From an uncultured Thiotrichales bacterium (GTDB taxonomy: Bacteria > Pseudomonadota > Gammaproteobacteria > Francisellales > CACEW01), in NCBI GenBank assembly GCA_903870015.1, contig CAIQBE010000003.1:1-64000 (forward strand): a stretch of DNA of 64,000 nt, read 5' to 3'. The stretch's first letter is position 1; each line of letters starts with the position of its first letter. Shown piece by piece: positions 36,251 to 47,005 of the stretch. The notes beneath the pieces were generated by a model that had not been told where the DNA came from, did no database searches, and was given only the letters and a program-made list of their open reading frames with translations. The position numbers and the translations under genes are program-made.

Positions 36251-37630
36251 TTAATGCCTATCTAGGCCGGCATCACTAGAGGCAGCGGCTCCTGTTGCAT
36301 GAGGTGCTGCATCTATTGGGTGAAATACAGTAGCTGCCTCAGATATTGCGCTGCTTTGTTTCTGCATGCCAGCATCATAAACTGTTAATAATGCTTGCGC
36401 ATCCGTGGCTCGCCCTGTTCTAAAAAACTGGCTAATCGCAAACTTATAGAGATGCTCAGTGAGCTGGTTAATATGAGGTTTTAGTTCTGATTTTTCAGGC
36501 GCACCTTCCCAGCTTGCCTTGGCTAAAATGATCTCAAGTGTTTTTTGCGATTCCTTTAAAAAAGCTGTTATTTTGTTAAAATTTGCATCATGGGGGGATT
36601 CCCATTTAAAAGCTGGCTCGGTGATTGGCAGATAACAAGCTCTGAATTCTGAGGTTGCTTCTTCGATTTTTACTTCTACAATTGCCACTTTCTCATGTGT
36701 TATGATAAAAGTATTGTTAAGAAAGAGGCAGCCAAACGGAGAGGGTATAAAACCAGAGCTAGCAAATAGATTATTTATTTTTTCGTGTATGCCAGTGAGA
36801 TCCGGATCTATTAATCTTGCATAGTTCCCCAGTGCGTAGCCATACAAATTTTTTATCCGCACTGGTTTGGTTGGAGTGTCTTCCTCGCGATCGCTGTTAG
36901 AGAAATAAAATTCATTCGGTGGAATATATGTATAAGTGCTGCGTTCAAGAGACTCTCCTGCTTTGGATAAGAGTTGAGGTATGCTCTTGCTCCAGTATTC
37001 ATGGCCGTAAGAATAGGCCAGCATGATGGGCTTTTCAGGGGTTCCATGACAATCTTCGGTTAATACGAAGGCTAGATAAATGCTGCTGCCCACATTGACT
37101 AGTCGTAAGTCTAGGTTGACGCGAGCTCTTTCTGCCTCTGCTTTTGGTGTTAGTATATACTGCTTGACGCACTCCTGCTCGCTCGGCGTGTGTTGAATAA
37201 ATCCGCCTACGTCGCCTTCATGCTCTGCATTAATATGTACGACAAATTTCCCGGGGAAATTGGGGCGCCAGCCCATGCCATAAGTTTCATCGGAGTCTCT
37301 TTCAATGAGCTCTCTTGTGGTTATGACTTCTTTAGTGCCTGTGCCTGTATATAAAAGCGCTGTTCCTGCTGAGGCGAAACCAATAATGACGATGCCATAA
37401 CCTGCAGGGCCCATGTCTTTAAATGCCAATTCTGGTGATGAAAAATCTAATACTTTTGGAGGTATTGGCAGTGCTTCTGTCCCGCAAAGATCTAATCTTT
37501 GTGCGTCGGTGAAAGTAAGTGCTTGGCGTTTAGGGTTGAATCCTGGTTTGATGGTGCTTAGCGGCTGGCTTGAGACTCGGCCTTGTGTCATTACTTGCAC
37601 TTCCATGTCGTGCGTGAGGGCGGCTTGCAT
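36251..37630 (-). CDS. Probable SET-domain protein, putative lysine methyltransferase effector
   Basis: A 459-residue protein. Residues about 70-213 follow the order of SET-domain motifs: a GYG turn (77-79), AGTALLYTG (88-96), and a Tyr before the core (ETYGMGW). Then comes VVHINAEHEGDVGGFIQHT (130-148), in the place of the usual IDA...GN.aRFINHS, and finally YSYGHEYW (206-213), in the place of the usual closing DYG..YW. The canonical NHSC Asn is Gln here, and GN is GD, so the activity is uncertain. Residues 214-459 are helical without a known domain, with an Ala/Ser-rich end. No signal peptide. SET proteins of intracellular bacteria can methylate host chromatin; that role here is inference. 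A GGA stands seven bases before the ATG. Confidence 0.6.
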   Translation of the reverse strand: MQAALTHDMEVQVMTQGRVSSQPLSTIKPGFNPKRQALTFTDAQRLDLCGTEALPIPPKVLDFSSPELAFKDMGPAGYGIVIIGFASAGTALLYTGTGTKEVITTRELIERDSDETYGMGWRPNFPGKFVVHINAEHEGDVGGFIQHTPSEQECVKQYILTPKAEAERARVNLDLRLVNVGSSIYLAFVLTEDCHGTPEKPIMLAYSYGHEYWSKSIPQLLSKAGESLERSTYTYIPPNEFYFSNSDREEDTPTKPVRIKNLYGYALGNYARLIDPDLTGIHEKINNLFASSGFIPSPFGCLFLNNTFIITHEKVAIVEVKIEEATSEFRACYLPITEPAFKWESPHDANFNKITAFLKESQKTLEIILAKASWEGAPEKSELKPHINQLTEHLYKFAISQFFRTGRATDAQALLTVYDAGMQKQSSAISEAATVFHPIDAAPHATGAAASSDAGLDRH

Positions 37631-37696
37631 TTTTTAATCCATTTAATTATTCTTTTTTATTATAATATTTAAATAACTCACAAGCCAGTAACTTAT

Positions 37697-39457
37697 TTAT
37701 TTTCCTATTTTAATTCCCAAATCAAGCAATTGCTTAACATCAACGGCTGCAGGTGCTTCGGTGAGTAAGCACTGCGCGCTTTGGGTTTTGGGGAAGGCGA
37801 TGACGTCGCGAATATTATTCGTATTAGTCATGAGCATCACTAAGCGATCTAAGCCAAAGGCAATGCCGCCATGAGGGGGCGCGCCGCATTTGAGCGCATT
37901 AAGTAAAAATCCAAATTTTGCTTCGGCTTCTTCTTGGTTGATGCCGAGTAACTCAAATACTTTTTGTTGCATGCTTTGGTCATGAATACGGATAGACCCG
38001 CCCCCTACTTCGTAGCCGTTTAATACAATGTCATAGGCGTGGGCAGTAAGGTTTTCTGGATCGTTCAATTCATCTAAGCTTTTGATATTGGGTGCGGTGA
38101 AAGGATGGTGCACAGCGGCCCAGCGCCCTTCGCCTTTTTCAAACATGGGAAAGTCAGTAACCCACAGTGGCGCCCATTCGCAGGTGAAGAGTTTTAAATC
38201 ATGACCCAGTTTAATGCGCAGTGCGCCAATGGAGGCGTTAACGACATCTTTGTGGCCGGCGCCAAAAAAGATAATATCGCCCGATTGTGCATCAACGCTC
38301 TCTAAAATTTTATTGACCGTTGCTTCGTCTAAAAATTTGATAATCGGTGATTGCAAGCCCTCTAGGCCCAGTGCTTTGTCATTGACTTTGATATAAGCCA
38401 AGCCTTTGGCACCGTAATTGCCTACGAACGCCCCGTAGTCATCGAGCATTTTGCGTGATAAAGTGTCGCAGCCCTTGGGGAGTTTGAGTGCCACGACGCG
38501 GCCATATTTGTCATTGGCGGCATCGCTAAATACTTTAAAGCTGCAGTCTTTGGCGATTGCACTTATATCAGTAAATTTTAAGGGGATGCGCAAGTCTGGC
38601 TTGTCGCTGCCGTAAAAATACATGGCTTCGCTATACGGCATGCGTGGAAAAGTGTCAAAACTAATATTTAAGATATTTTTAAAGACGGTTTTCATCAAAC
38701 CTTCGGCCATCGTCATAATCCATTCTTGATCAATGAATGAGGCCTCGATATCGATTTGGGTAAATTCGGGTTGGCGATCGGCGCGTAAATCTTCGTCGCG
38801 AAAGCATCGAACGATTTGATAATAACGATCAAAGCCAGAAACCATCAGCAGTTGTTTAAACAGCTGCGGGGATTGGGGTAGTGCATAAAAGGTGCCCTTG
38901 TGCACACGGCTGGGCACGAGATAATCGCGTGCGCCCTCTGGCGTTGCCCGAGTCATCATTGGGGTTTCGATATCTAAAAAGCCTAGGTTTTCTAAATAGC
39001 TACGAACTTCCCGGGTGGTTATGCTTCGCAGCACGATGCGTTTTTGCATATCGGGGCGGCGCAAATCTAAGTAACGGTGTTTTAAGCGTACTTCTTCAGA
39101 GACTTGATGATAGTCATCGAGCATGAAGGCGGGCGTGATGGATTCATTAAGAATCGTAAGTTCAGTGCCGATGACCTCGATTTTTCCAGTATTTAAATTG
39201 GCGTTGGCTTGCCCTTCTGGGCGTAAGCGTACTTTGCCCTGGGCTTTGATCACGTATTCGTTGCGAATGCGTTCAGCGGTTTTAAATATTTCGGCGAGTT
39301 CGGGTTGAAAGACGACTTGTAGTAATCCCGTGCGATCGCGTACATCTAAAAAAATCACGCCACCATGATCGCGACGACGATGTACCCAGCCGTAAATTGT
39401 CACGGTTTCATCAATATTTTTTTCGGTAACTGTGCCTGTATAGTTAGTTCTGTCCAT
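37697..39457 (-). CDS. aspS: Aspartate-tRNA ligase
   Basis: Class II synthetase charging tRNA-Asp (or Asp/Asn tRNAs in the non-discriminating type). It has an N-terminal OB-fold anticodon-binding domain (about 10-105, with [20 protein letters not shown]), motif 2 around [19 protein letters not shown], the bacterial insertion domain and motif 3 ([13 protein letters not shown]). The frame opens eight codons further upstream, inside fabG; homology begins at MDRTNYTG, so the ATG at 39457 is used (586 residues). It starts one base after the fabG stop, which implies coupled translation. Whether asnRS is also encoded cannot be seen here. Confidence 0.95.
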   Translation of the reverse strand: MDRTNYTGTVTEKNIDETVTIYGWVHRRRDHGGVIFLDVRDRTGLLQVVFQPELAEIFKTAERIRNEYVIKAQGKVRLRPEGQANANLNTGKIEVIGTELTILNESITPAFMLDDYHQVSEEVRLKHRYLDLRRPDMQKRIVLRSITTREVRSYLENLGFLDIETPMMTRATPEGARDYLVPSRVHKGTFYALPQSPQLFKQLLMVSGFDRYYQIVRCFRDEDLRADRQPEFTQIDIEASFIDQEWIMTMAEGLMKTVFKNILNISFDTFPRMPYSEAMYFYGSDKPDLRIPLKFTDISAIAKDCSFKVFSDAANDKYGRVVALKLPKGCDTLSRKMLDDYGAFVGNYGAKGLAYIKVNDKALGLEGLQSPIIKFLDEATVNKILESVDAQSGDIIFFGAGHKDVVNASIGALRIKLGHDLKLFTCEWAPLWVTDFPMFEKGEGRWAAVHHPFTAPNIKSLDELNDPENLTAHAYDIVLNGYEVGGGSIRIHDQSMQQKVFELLGINQEEAEAKFGFLLNALKCGAPPHGGIAFGLDRLVMLMTNTNNIRDVIAFPKTQSAQCLLTEAPAAVDVKQLLDLGIKIGK

Positions 39458-39458
39458 G

Positions 39459-40202
39459 TTATACCATCGCCATCCCGCCATTCACATGCAGTGTTTGGCC
39501 AGTTATGTAGTTTGCGTCATCAGAGGCTAAAAAGTTAACTATTGCGGCAATATCATTGGGCTTGCCGATACGTTTTAGGGGGATGCGTTCAATTAGAATA
39601 TCGCGATATTCGGGCTTTAATTCATTAGTCATGTCAGTTTCAATAAAGCCAGGAGCAACGACGTTGACCGTAATATTGCGTGAACCAATTTCTTGCGCTA
39701 AAGATTTGGTAAAGCCAATCACACCGGCTTTGGCAGCGCAGTAATTCGCCTGACCAGGATTGCCGCTTGTGCCCACGACCGAGCCGATATTAATGATTCT
39801 ACCCCACTCGGCTTTCATCATTGGGCGGATGCAGGCTTTTGATAAGCGATAGACAGAGCTTAAATTGGTGTTGACGACCGCAAGCCAGTCTTCTTCTGAC
39901 ATACGCATCATGAGGTTATCACGTGTAATGCCGGCGTTGTTGACTAAAATCAGGGCTTGTTTTTCCGTGGCTTGCAGATGCTTGATGAGTGATTCAACGC
40001 TACTGGGATTGGCAACATCTAATACCGCGCCCTCGCCTATTAGGTTATTTTCTTTTAAGACTTTATTGATGGCTTCTTTGCCAGTTTCTGAAGTTGCGGT
40101 TCCAACGACATAAGCGCCGGAGCTTGCGAGCTTTAACATAATCGCTTGACCAATGCCACGACTGGCGCCAGTAATGAGCGCCACTTTGCCTGCTAGACTC
40201 AT
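39459..40202 (-). CDS. fabG: 3-oxoacyl-ACP reductase
   Basis: NADPH-dependent reductase of the fatty-acid elongation cycle. The 247-residue short-chain dehydrogenase has the cofactor motif [12 protein letters not shown], the catalytic Ser region ([14 protein letters not shown]) and YCAAKAG (Tyr-x-x-x-Lys). The end NGGMAMV is typical of FabG. It is not in the usual fabD-fabG-acpP cluster but sits upstream of aspS, so a paralogous short-chain dehydrogenase is possible though less likely. Confidence 0.9.
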   Translation of the reverse strand: MSLAGKVALITGASRGIGQAIMLKLASSGAYVVGTATSETGKEAINKVLKENNLIGEGAVLDVANPSSVESLIKHLQATEKQALILVNNAGITRDNLMMRMSEEDWLAVVNTNLSSVYRLSKACIRPMMKAEWGRIINIGSVVGTSGNPGQANYCAAKAGVIGFTKSLAQEIGSRNITVNVVAPGFIETDMTNELKPEYRDILIERIPLKRIGKPNDIAAIVNFLASDDANYITGQTLHVNGGMAMV

Positions 40203-40235
40203 AGTTTATCCTTTTTTAATAGATTGCTGATTATT

Positions 40236-40967
40236 CTAAACACCTATAGGTTTGATGTCTAGTTGTTTTAGGTGTTTTGTGAGCGTCGTGAAATCATTGT
40301 TGGCGTCGCCCTCAATGGAATTAAATGTGAGTAGCTCGCTTTCTTTGAAGCCAGCACAGTATAGGCGCCTTAGAGCGACTAAATGCCCTGAGGTATTTAG
40401 GGCGTTGGCGATGTCTTCGCCTAGGGTTCTTATGTATACGCCCTTGCCGCACACGGCCTCAAAAACTATTTCACTAGGTGTATACGAGATGATTTTAAGC
40501 TCGTATATTTTTGCGGGTCGCGCTGGGCGTTCTATGGTTTGGCCCATGCGGGCTAGCTTGTAGAGGGGCTGGCCCTGGTGTTTGATCGCTGAATACATTG
40601 GGGGGACTTGCATAATGTCGCCTGTGAATTTTTGCAAGATCTTGTTTAAGTCATCTAAGTTAAAAGTTGGGATGGGTTTTTCGTCAATATATTCGCCCTC
40701 GGTATCGCCCGTGGTTGTTGACACACCTAGCCTTAGATGGGCGCGATAGCTTTTGGGCTCTTCGTGCAGGCGCTCTACTAACTTCGTTGCTTTGCCAAAG
40801 CAAATCGGCAGCATGCCAGTGGCAAAGGGGTCTAAGGTCCCGACGTAACCTGCCTTTTTGGCCTTAAATAAACGCTTTACTTTTTGCAGGGCAAAATTGG
40901 AGCTCATGTGCTCGGGCTTGTCAAAAACTAAAATTCCGTTAATTTCGTAAACTTCTTTTTTTTGCAT
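40236..40967 (-). CDS. truB: tRNA pseudouridine-55 synthase TruB, short form
   Basis: Makes pseudouridine 55 in the T-loop of tRNAs. The 243-residue protein has the catalytic Asp46 in YVGTLDPFATG, the early segment LVFDKPEHMSSN and GVYIRTLGEDIA. It ends about 70 residues before the end of E. coli TruB (314), so the C-terminal PUA-like domain is missing. There is no leftover coding sequence for it in the 33 bases before fabG, so this looks natural rather than frameshifted. It is away from the usual infB-rbfA-truB-rpsO cluster. Confidence 0.9.
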   Translation of the reverse strand: MQKKEVYEINGILVFDKPEHMSSNFALQKVKRLFKAKKAGYVGTLDPFATGMLPICFGKATKLVERLHEEPKSYRAHLRLGVSTTTGDTEGEYIDEKPIPTFNLDDLNKILQKFTGDIMQVPPMYSAIKHQGQPLYKLARMGQTIERPARPAKIYELKIISYTPSEIVFEAVCGKGVYIRTLGEDIANALNTSGHLVALRRLYCAGFKESELLTFNSIEGDANNDFTTLTKHLKQLDIKPIGV

Positions 40968-41126
40968 TTATATTGCCTAAAATGAAAGGTTTATTATGAC
41001 TTCAAATGATTTTTATTACAAGCTAAAAATATTTGGTATATACCGTTATGAATGTTCTACTTGCATTAATTTTTACAATTGTTTATCGTGGGCAACTCGA
41101 TCTTTTAAAAAGAGGATGAAAAAATT

Positions 41127-41591
41127 ATGAAAATTAACGTAGCGGATTTACAAAAACTGATTGCCTTGATGGAAAAATCAACTTTATCTGAAATTGAAAT
41201 CAGTGAAGATACTGAGACTATTCGTTTAACACGCCAAGTTCCTGGCTTTGCCCAAGCAGCGCCTGTGGCGATGACGCATGCAGTTGCGGCTGCGCCCGCC
41301 CCTGCTCCAGTTGCTCCTGTGGCCGCGCCAGCGCCTGCTGCGCCAGCTCAGCCCGAAGGTCATGTGGTTAAAGCGCCTATGGTAGGGACCGCCTATAATG
41401 CCCCCAGCCCCGATGCCCCTCCTTTTGTAAAGGTCGGCGACAAGGTCAAAGTGGGTGATCCTTTATGTATTATTGAAGCGATGAAAATGATGAATCGTAT
41501 CGAGGCTGATCATGCTGGGACGATTGTGAGTATTTTAGTGGAAAATGCCAAGCCAGTTGAGTTTGACCAACCTCTTTTCATTATTCAATAA
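41127..41591 (+). CDS. accB: Biotin carboxyl carrier protein of acetyl-CoA carboxylase
   Basis: Carries the biotin that shuttles CO2 between AccC and AccA/D in the first step of fatty-acid synthesis. The 154-residue protein has an N-terminal helical segment, an Ala/Pro-rich flexible linker (about 50-80) and the biotinyl domain with the lysine in [16 protein letters not shown] precedes the ATG. It is followed by accC after nine bases, as one operon. Confidence 0.96.
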   Translation: MKINVADLQKLIALMEKSTLSEIEISEDTETIRLTRQVPGFAQAAPVAMTHAVAAAPAPAPVAPVAAPAPAAPAQPEGHVVKAPMVGTAYNAPSPDAPPFVKVGDKVKVGDPLCIIEAMKMMNRIEADHAGTIVSILVENAKPVEFDQPLFIIQ

Positions 41592-41600
41592 GGATGATCA

Positions 41601-42944
41601 ATGATTGATAAAATTTTAATTGCAAATCGTGGCGAGATTGCCCTACGTATTTTGCGCGCCTGTCGAGAGCTGGGAATCAAAACAGTCGCTGTGCATTCGA
41701 CCGTTGACCGTAGCTTAAAGCATGTTTTACTCTCTGATGAGTCTGTTTGCATCGGCCCCCCCAGCTCCAAAGAAAGCTATTTGAATATTCCTGCAATTAT
41801 TAGCGCTGCAGAGTTAACACACGCAACGGCGATTCATCCGGGCTATGGCTTTTTATCTGAAAATGCTGACTTTGCTGAGCGCGTTGAAAGCAGTGGTTTT
41901 ATTTTTATTGGCCCACGTGCCGATAGCATTCGCAAGATGGGGGATAAAGTTGAGGCGATTAGCACCATGCGTAAGCTCGGCGTGCCTTGCGTGCCTGGCT
42001 CTGGCGGGCCCTTGGGCGATGATCGCAATAAAAATATTAAGACTGCTGAAAAGATCGGCTATCCTGTCATTATTAAAGCTGCCGGCGGTGGTGGTGGTCG
42101 CGGTATGCGCATTGTGCGCTCCGAAGAAAGCCTGATTGAATCCATTGAAATGACCAAGGCTGAAGCATTAGCTGCGTTTGGTAATGGCATGGTGTATATG
42201 GAAAAGTTTTTAGAAAATCCTCGCCATATTGAAATTCAAATTTTGGGCGATGGCCGTGGTAATGCCGTGCATTTGGGTGAGCGCGATTGCTCAGTGCAGC
42301 GTCGTCATCAAAAAGTGATTGAAGAAGCCCCAGCCCCTGGCATTAATGAAGAGCAGCGCAAAAAAATTGGCCAAGTCTGTGTGCGCGCCTGTGAAAAATT
42401 AAAATATCGCGGCGCCGGAACCTTTGAGTTTTTATACGAGGATAAGCATTTTTACTTTATTGAAATGAACACCCGTGTGCAGGTTGAGCATCCTGTGACC
42501 GAGTTTATTACGGGTATTGATATTGTGCGCGAACAAATTCGCATTGCCTCGGGTGAGAAATTTAACCTAAAGCAAAAAGATATCGAAATTCACGGCCATG
42601 CCATTGAGTGTCGTATTAATGCTGAAGATCCCGAAACCTTCATGCCCTGCCCTGGCACAATCAAATTATTTCACGTTCCTGGCGGGCCTGGCATTCGTGT
42701 AGATTCGCATATTTACTCAGGATATACCGTGCCACCGAATTATGACTCCATGATCGCCAAGGTCATTGCTTATGGCGAAACCCGTGATGTGGCTTTGGCG
42801 CGTATGCGTAATGCGCTAAATGAGCTCGTCATTGATGGCATCAAGACTAATATCGCATTGCATAAGAAAATTCTAAGCGATCCCGGCTTTATCAAGGGTG
42901 GAACGAATATCCATTATCTTGAAAAGCATATTATGAAAAAGTAG
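41601..42944 (+). CDS. accC: Biotin carboxylase of acetyl-CoA carboxylase
   Basis: ATP-dependent carboxylation of the biotin on AccB. The 447-residue ATP-grasp protein begins with [20 protein letters not shown], has the glycine-rich lid loop [14 protein letters not shown] and the catalytic segment [14 protein letters not shown]. Length matches E. coli AccC (449). Its 3' end overlaps the convergent Armadillo-repeat gene by 14 bases. Confidence 0.97.
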   Translation: MIDKILIANRGEIALRILRACRELGIKTVAVHSTVDRSLKHVLLSDESVCIGPPSSKESYLNIPAIISAAELTHATAIHPGYGFLSENADFAERVESSGFIFIGPRADSIRKMGDKVEAISTMRKLGVPCVPGSGGPLGDDRNKNIKTAEKIGYPVIIKAAGGGGGRGMRIVRSEESLIESIEMTKAEALAAFGNGMVYMEKFLENPRHIEIQILGDGRGNAVHLGERDCSVQRRHQKVIEEAPAPGINEEQRKKIGQVCVRACEKLKYRGAGTFEFLYEDKHFYFIEMNTRVQVEHPVTEFITGIDIVREQIRIASGEKFNLKQKDIEIHGHAIECRINAEDPETFMPCPGTIKLFHVPGGPGIRVDSHIYSGYTVPPNYDSMIAKVIAYGETRDVALARMRNALNELVIDGIKTNIALHKKILSDPGFIKGGTNIHYLEKHIMKK

Positions 42945-45000
42945 GGTTGTGGTCTTTTTTGTGATTGTCTGGTTTTCTTTTAGGGCCACGCAGCGCTTTC
43001 TGGACGAAAGGATGTTCTGCGTGGTACCGTGTTAAATCATCTTTCAGGGTTATTGGGGCTAGATCGCCATGTATTTCTCTGAAAGTAGTCACTTGTGCGC
43101 TCGTGCCTAATGCTTCTTCTTGGTCTCTTCGTCTTTTTTTATTGTCGGTTGGTGTCGATGTAGCCTCCCCTTCATTGATCGCTGGATCCTCGGTCATTAA
43201 ACTTGCTGATCCTGGAAGATTATCTTTCACGCTGAGCTTGCGCAAGGCTTGTTCAGCATTGTGCTTTATTTCAGTATTTTCATCCGTTAGTTGCGCCTTT
43301 AAGCCCTGCAGCACCCCTTCGGTATTAACGATCGCGATCACATTACTCTTGTCTCGCATGAGATTAATCAAAGCAGTCGTAGCATAGAACCTAATCAGGG
43401 TATTTTTGTCCTGTAATCGTGCTGCTAATGCTTGTAGTACGCCATCACCCTTGCCAATCGCAGTTATATTTTCCTCTTTTTTCGAAAGATTGCATAAAAT
43501 GCGTACAGCATCGTATGTAATTATTATCTCCTCTCCCTTTAATTGGGTCACTAAAGCTTGTAGCACTCCATGGACGTTAGCCATCGGAATTCTGAGCTCA
43601 TCCAGCATGCTCAGTCGGGCTAAAGTAATTGCGGCGTGGGGTTGAATTCTAACATCTGCATCCATTATAGCTCTTACTAAACCTTCTAGCGCCCTAGGAG
43701 CATAAGCAATTGCAAGCCAATTTCTATTTTCTCTAGTAAGGCCATCAAAGATAGTTGCAACATTGAGTCTAATATTATTAGAATCTGTATTTAACAACTG
43801 AGCCGCTAACCCTTCTAGCATCCCATCGGTCTGTGCAATTCCAAGTATATTTTGATCTGTCATCGCAAGGTGGGCTAAAGTAGCTGTGGCATTAAGCACA
43901 ATTATAGCGTTTGCGTCTTTTAACTGCACCGCCAATCCTCTCAGTGCTCCAGGGGTGCTGCTGATCGCAATGGCTCTAAGCTTAGCTCTCATGGCTAAGT
44001 GCAGTAAGGCAAGAGTGGCATTATTCCTAATTTCAGCATCTTCGTCCCATAGTCGCGAGACTAAGCTTTGTAGCACGCCATGGGTGCTAGCAATCGCCGT
44101 TCTATTCTCGTTTTTTATGGCAAGGTTCCGCAAGCCAAGTATGGCATTATGCCTGATTTTGATATCTTCGTTCCTTGACTGCACCACTAAAACTTCTAGC
44201 GCGCCAGGGGTATTAGTGATCCTACTTGTATTTTTATCTTCCATTGTAAGATTGCATAAAGCAATGATAGCATTGCGTTTAATACCAATATTTTCATCTC
44301 TTAACCCCGCCACTAAACCTTCTAGTACTCTAGGTGTATTGGCAATCGTCGTTCTATTTTCATCTTTCATTGCAAGATTGCATAAAGCAAGCGCAGTATT
44401 GTGCCTAATTTTATGATCTAGAGAATCCTCTAACAAACAATCTGCTAAACCTTGTAGCATTCCATGAGCTTTAACAATTGAAACTCTCAGTTCATCTCTT
44501 TTAGCAAGGTGACCCAAAGTAGCTGTAATATTGGCCTTCATTTTAATATGTGCGCCATCAAACCATATTGCTAATTTTTTTTTTGCTCTAGGATCTTCGG
44601 CAATCTTGCCTCTACTCTCATCTGTCATAGTAAGGTGAGCCAAAGCAGTACTAGCACTGTGTCTAATATTAAAATCGGCTACATTCCTGCCTAACCATCT
44701 GGCTAAGCCTTCTAGTGCACCACTTGTGTGGGCAATGGCGGCTTTATTTTCATCTGGCTTTGCAAGGTAAGTCAAAATGGACGCAGCAATTAGGCTGATT
44801 CTAATGTCTATATCCCCTAGCCCCTCTATTAAGTTTGTTAATGCTAGAGGTTCTTTTGCAATCATAGCGCTGCCTTCATCCTCTTTGACAAGATTATGCA
44901 AATCATGCATCGCGCGGTGCTTGTCGGTAAACTCTTTTTTATCTTGCAATCTTGCTACTATGCTTTTCAGTGCTTCCTTTGTTGATGCGGCTCCTATCAT
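42931..45000 (-). CDS. Armadillo-type repeat protein with basic NLS-like tail, putative effector
   Basis: A 689-residue soluble protein. Residues about 8-594 are some 14 repeats of about 42 residues with the consensus GvLegLvaxLxDexxeIrxNA followed by xxaLxnLamxdeNrxaIa, the pattern of Armadillo/HEAT solenoids. The tail (595-689) is polar and holds two basic clusters, KKRRRD (621-626) and [10 protein letters not shown] (about 673-682), like nuclear localisation signals. No signal peptide or membrane segment. The repeats differ enough that recent expansion is unlikely. Such solenoids are protein-binding scaffolds; a host target, perhaps nuclear, is inference. Its last 14 bases overlap accC. 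Confidence 0.78.
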   Translation of the reverse strand: MIGAASTKEALKSIVARLQDKKEFTDKHRAMHDLHNLVKEDEGSAMIAKEPLALTNLIEGLGDIDIRISLIAASILTYLAKPDENKAAIAHTSGALEGLARWLGRNVADFNIRHSASTALAHLTMTDESRGKIAEDPRAKKKLAIWFDGAHIKMKANITATLGHLAKRDELRVSIVKAHGMLQGLADCLLEDSLDHKIRHNTALALCNLAMKDENRTTIANTPRVLEGLVAGLRDENIGIKRNAIIALCNLTMEDKNTSRITNTPGALEVLVVQSRNEDIKIRHNAILGLRNLAIKNENRTAIASTHGVLQSLVSRLWDEDAEIRNNATLALLHLAMRAKLRAIAISSTPGALRGLAVQLKDANAIIVLNATATLAHLAMTDQNILGIAQTDGMLEGLAAQLLNTDSNNIRLNVATIFDGLTRENRNWLAIAYAPRALEGLVRAIMDADVRIQPHAAITLARLSMLDELRIPMANVHGVLQALVTQLKGEEIIITYDAVRILCNLSKKEENITAIGKGDGVLQALAARLQDKNTLIRFYATTALINLMRDKSNVIAIVNTEGVLQGLKAQLTDENTEIKHNAEQALRKLSVKDNLPGSASLMTEDPAINEGEATSTPTDNKKRRRDQEEALGTSAQVTTFREIHGDLAPITLKDDLTRYHAEHPFVQKALRGPKRKPDNHKKDHNPTFS

Positions 45001-45129
45001 ATAAAAATTTCATTATAAAGCTAAAATTAATTAAAATTATTATATATGTATTTTTTATTAACTGCAATGTTTTTAAGGAATTGCTTGGCTAGGGGTATTG
45101 AGAGCGTTGAGATTTTTAGCTACTTTGTG

Positions 45130-45795
45130 TTACCCAAAATAATGCTCATGCGCCTGTAGCTCAGCCTCTGTGGCCCTGACAATGCGGAGGGTTTTGGGAA
45201 TGACTTTGTGCTCGGAGTTAAATAAAGGCACCTCTTCTTCATCTTGCTGCTGGGTGGTAAATAACTGCTCTTGTCCACCGGTCATGGTGATATAAACCTG
45301 TGCTAAGATCTCCGCATCTAGCAACGCTCCGTGAAACGTACGATGAGAATTTTTGATGTTGTAGCGCTTGCATAAAGCATCGAGTGAGTTGCGCTGGCCG
45401 GGATGAAGTTTTCTTGCTACCGCGAGGCTGTCGATGACATCACAATGATCATTGATGGTGCCATAAGGATTGCGCCGTAAAAATGAGAGTTCGTAATTTA
45501 AAAAGCCTAAGTCAAACTCGGCATTATGAATGATGAGTTCTGCCCCCATAATAAAGGTCATGATTTCGTCGGCGACTTCAAAAAAGCGCGGCTTATCATT
45601 TAAAAATTCGTTGCTTAGACCATGGACTTTTAAGGCTTCTTCGGCGACAGTGCGATCGGGGTTGATGTAATAGTGCAGCGTATTGCCTGTGGGTTTACGA
45701 TCAACTAATTCAATCGCGCCCACTTCAATAATGCGATCTCCTGTCGCGGGATTAAGGCCTGTGGTTTCGGTATCAAGGACAACTTGACGTAACAT
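45130..45795 (-). CDS. dnaQ: DNA polymerase III epsilon subunit (proofreading exonuclease)
   Basis: 3'-5' proofreading subunit of the replicative polymerase. The DEDDh motifs are visible: LDTETTGLNP near residue 8, HNAEFDLGFLNYEL in the middle and HGALLDAEILAQVY with the His and Asp. About 45 residues after the nuclease domain form the polymerase-binding tail. The open frame begins with TTG at 45807; a GGA stands eight bases before the ATG at 45795, which gives the family start MLRQVVLDTETTG (221 residues). It follows rnhA by 17 bases, as in E. coli, though there the two genes are divergent. Confidence 0.94.
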   Translation of the reverse strand: MLRQVVLDTETTGLNPATGDRIIEVGAIELVDRKPTGNTLHYYINPDRTVAEEALKVHGLSNEFLNDKPRFFEVADEIMTFIMGAELIIHNAEFDLGFLNYELSFLRRNPYGTINDHCDVIDSLAVARKLHPGQRNSLDALCKRYNIKNSHRTFHGALLDAEILAQVYITMTGGQEQLFTTQQQDEEEVPLFNSEHKVIPKTLRIVRATEAELQAHEHYFG

Positions 45796-45812
45796 GATTT
45801 TTTCCAATATTT

Positions 45813-46247
45813 TTATTTAGAAGATCTAATGGCCGCGCAGGCCGCGGCATCGACCCTTTCATTTTCAGGATGTCCGGCATGGCCCTTGACCCAATGCCAG
45901 CTGATGGTGTGTCCTGCTGTGGCTTCAGAGAGCATTTGCCAGTATTCTTGGTTTTTAACTGGTTTTTTTTGACTGGTGCGCCAGCCGTTTTTAATCCAGG
46001 TAGATAGCCATTCGCTAATGCCTTTTTGAACATACTGTGAGTCGGTGTAAACTTCAACGTGACAGGGTTTATTTAAGGCTCGTAAGCCCTCAATCACTGC
46101 CAGTAATTCCATTTGATTATTAGTAGTATGTTCAACGCGGCCTGAGCCGAGTTTTTCATATTCATTATACTTTAGCAAATAGGCCCAGCCACCAGGGCCA
46201 GGATTGCCTGAACATGCGCCATCCGTGTAAATTCTTACTTTATTCAT
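45813..46247 (-). CDS. rnhA: Ribonuclease HI
   Basis: Cleaves RNA in RNA-DNA hybrids, removing primers and R-loops. The 144-residue protein keeps the four catalytic acids Asp9, Glu47, Asp69 and Asp133, and the [14 protein letters not shown] loop with the catalytic His. It overlaps the end of the yafS-like gene by eight bases and precedes dnaQ. Confidence 0.97.
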   Translation of the reverse strand: MNKVRIYTDGACSGNPGPGGWAYLLKYNEYEKLGSGRVEHTTNNQMELLAVIEGLRALNKPCHVEVYTDSQYVQKGISEWLSTWIKNGWRTSQKKPVKNQEYWQMLSEATAGHTISWHWVKGHAGHPENERVDAAACAAIRSSK

Positions 46248-46920
46248 TTTTCAGTTCTTGTTTTTGTGGGGTTAGGTATTCTGGGTTTGCCAAAGGCGCC
46301 AAAATGGGCTTTAGCTCCCAGCTATTTTTTGGTAGCGGACTTAAGGGGGCTACTTGTTTTTGCGCCTTAATCCAAAAGCCGATCCCCAGGAATGGTACAA
46401 TATATTTTAAGCATTTTTCAAGCCCGGGGTTTTTGCAGAAGTCAAAATAATGGGTTTCTATTTGAAAATCAAGCTCTGTGAGTCGTGCTTGAATATCTAA
46501 AATTCCGTACCGCTTGCGCGTAATGCAAGTTTTTTTCGCAAAGCGCCGTTGCATCACCCTAGCGCATAGACGCATGCGTTCAAAACCATTGATTAATAAA
46601 ACTCCATCGTGACGCAAAATACGTTTGGCCTCAGTGAGCACTGGCATGATCTCATCCACTTCATCAAAAATATGATTCAGAATGATAACGTCAAAAAATT
46701 CATTGCCAAAAGGCATTTCGGTATAATTGATGTTACAGGAATTTGCATTGCTATTTTTTGGCCCAGCAGTGAATACATGCTGGATGCGATCGAAGGGTAA
46801 ATTTAAAGGCTCGTGCCCATTGACGATTAAGCCAGCAAAGCCTTGGCAATCCTGGATTATTTGCGCTAGCTCGTCGCGCTCTTTACCTAAAAATATTGAT
46901 AGCCGCTCTTGCCTTGCCAT
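46240..46920 (-). CDS. YafS-like SAM-dependent methyltransferase family protein
   Basis: A 226-residue protein of the class I methyltransferase type. [21 protein letters not shown] and [17 protein letters not shown] (about 75-113) fit the strand-4/strand-5 region of the fold. The glycine-rich SAM motif I near the N-terminus is poorly kept ([12 protein letters not shown]), so binding may be altered. Location next to rnhA and opposite mltD matches E. coli yafS, whose substrate is unknown. It is translationally coupled to rnhA by overlap. Confidence 0.75.
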   Translation of the reverse strand: MARQERLSIFLGKERDELAQIIQDCQGFAGLIVNGHEPLNLPFDRIQHVFTAGPKNSNANSCNINYTEMPFGNEFFDVIILNHIFDEVDEIMPVLTEAKRILRHDGVLLINGFERMRLCARVMQRRFAKKTCITRKRYGILDIQARLTELDFQIETHYFDFCKNPGLEKCLKYIVPFLGIGFWIKAQKQVAPLSPLPKNSWELKPILAPLANPEYLTPQKQELKNE

Positions 46921-47005
46921 GGTGCCTCGCGTATTATGAATGCAGATTTTTGCCTACTCTTGGTATGTCATTATATACCTGATCGATATTAATTTGGAAA
47001 TAATT

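Noticed and set aside
43886-44416. Plus-strand 176-codon frame opposite the Armadillo gene
   Set aside because: It arises from the repeat periodicity of the minus-strand gene and shows only echoing Ser/Leu-rich text.
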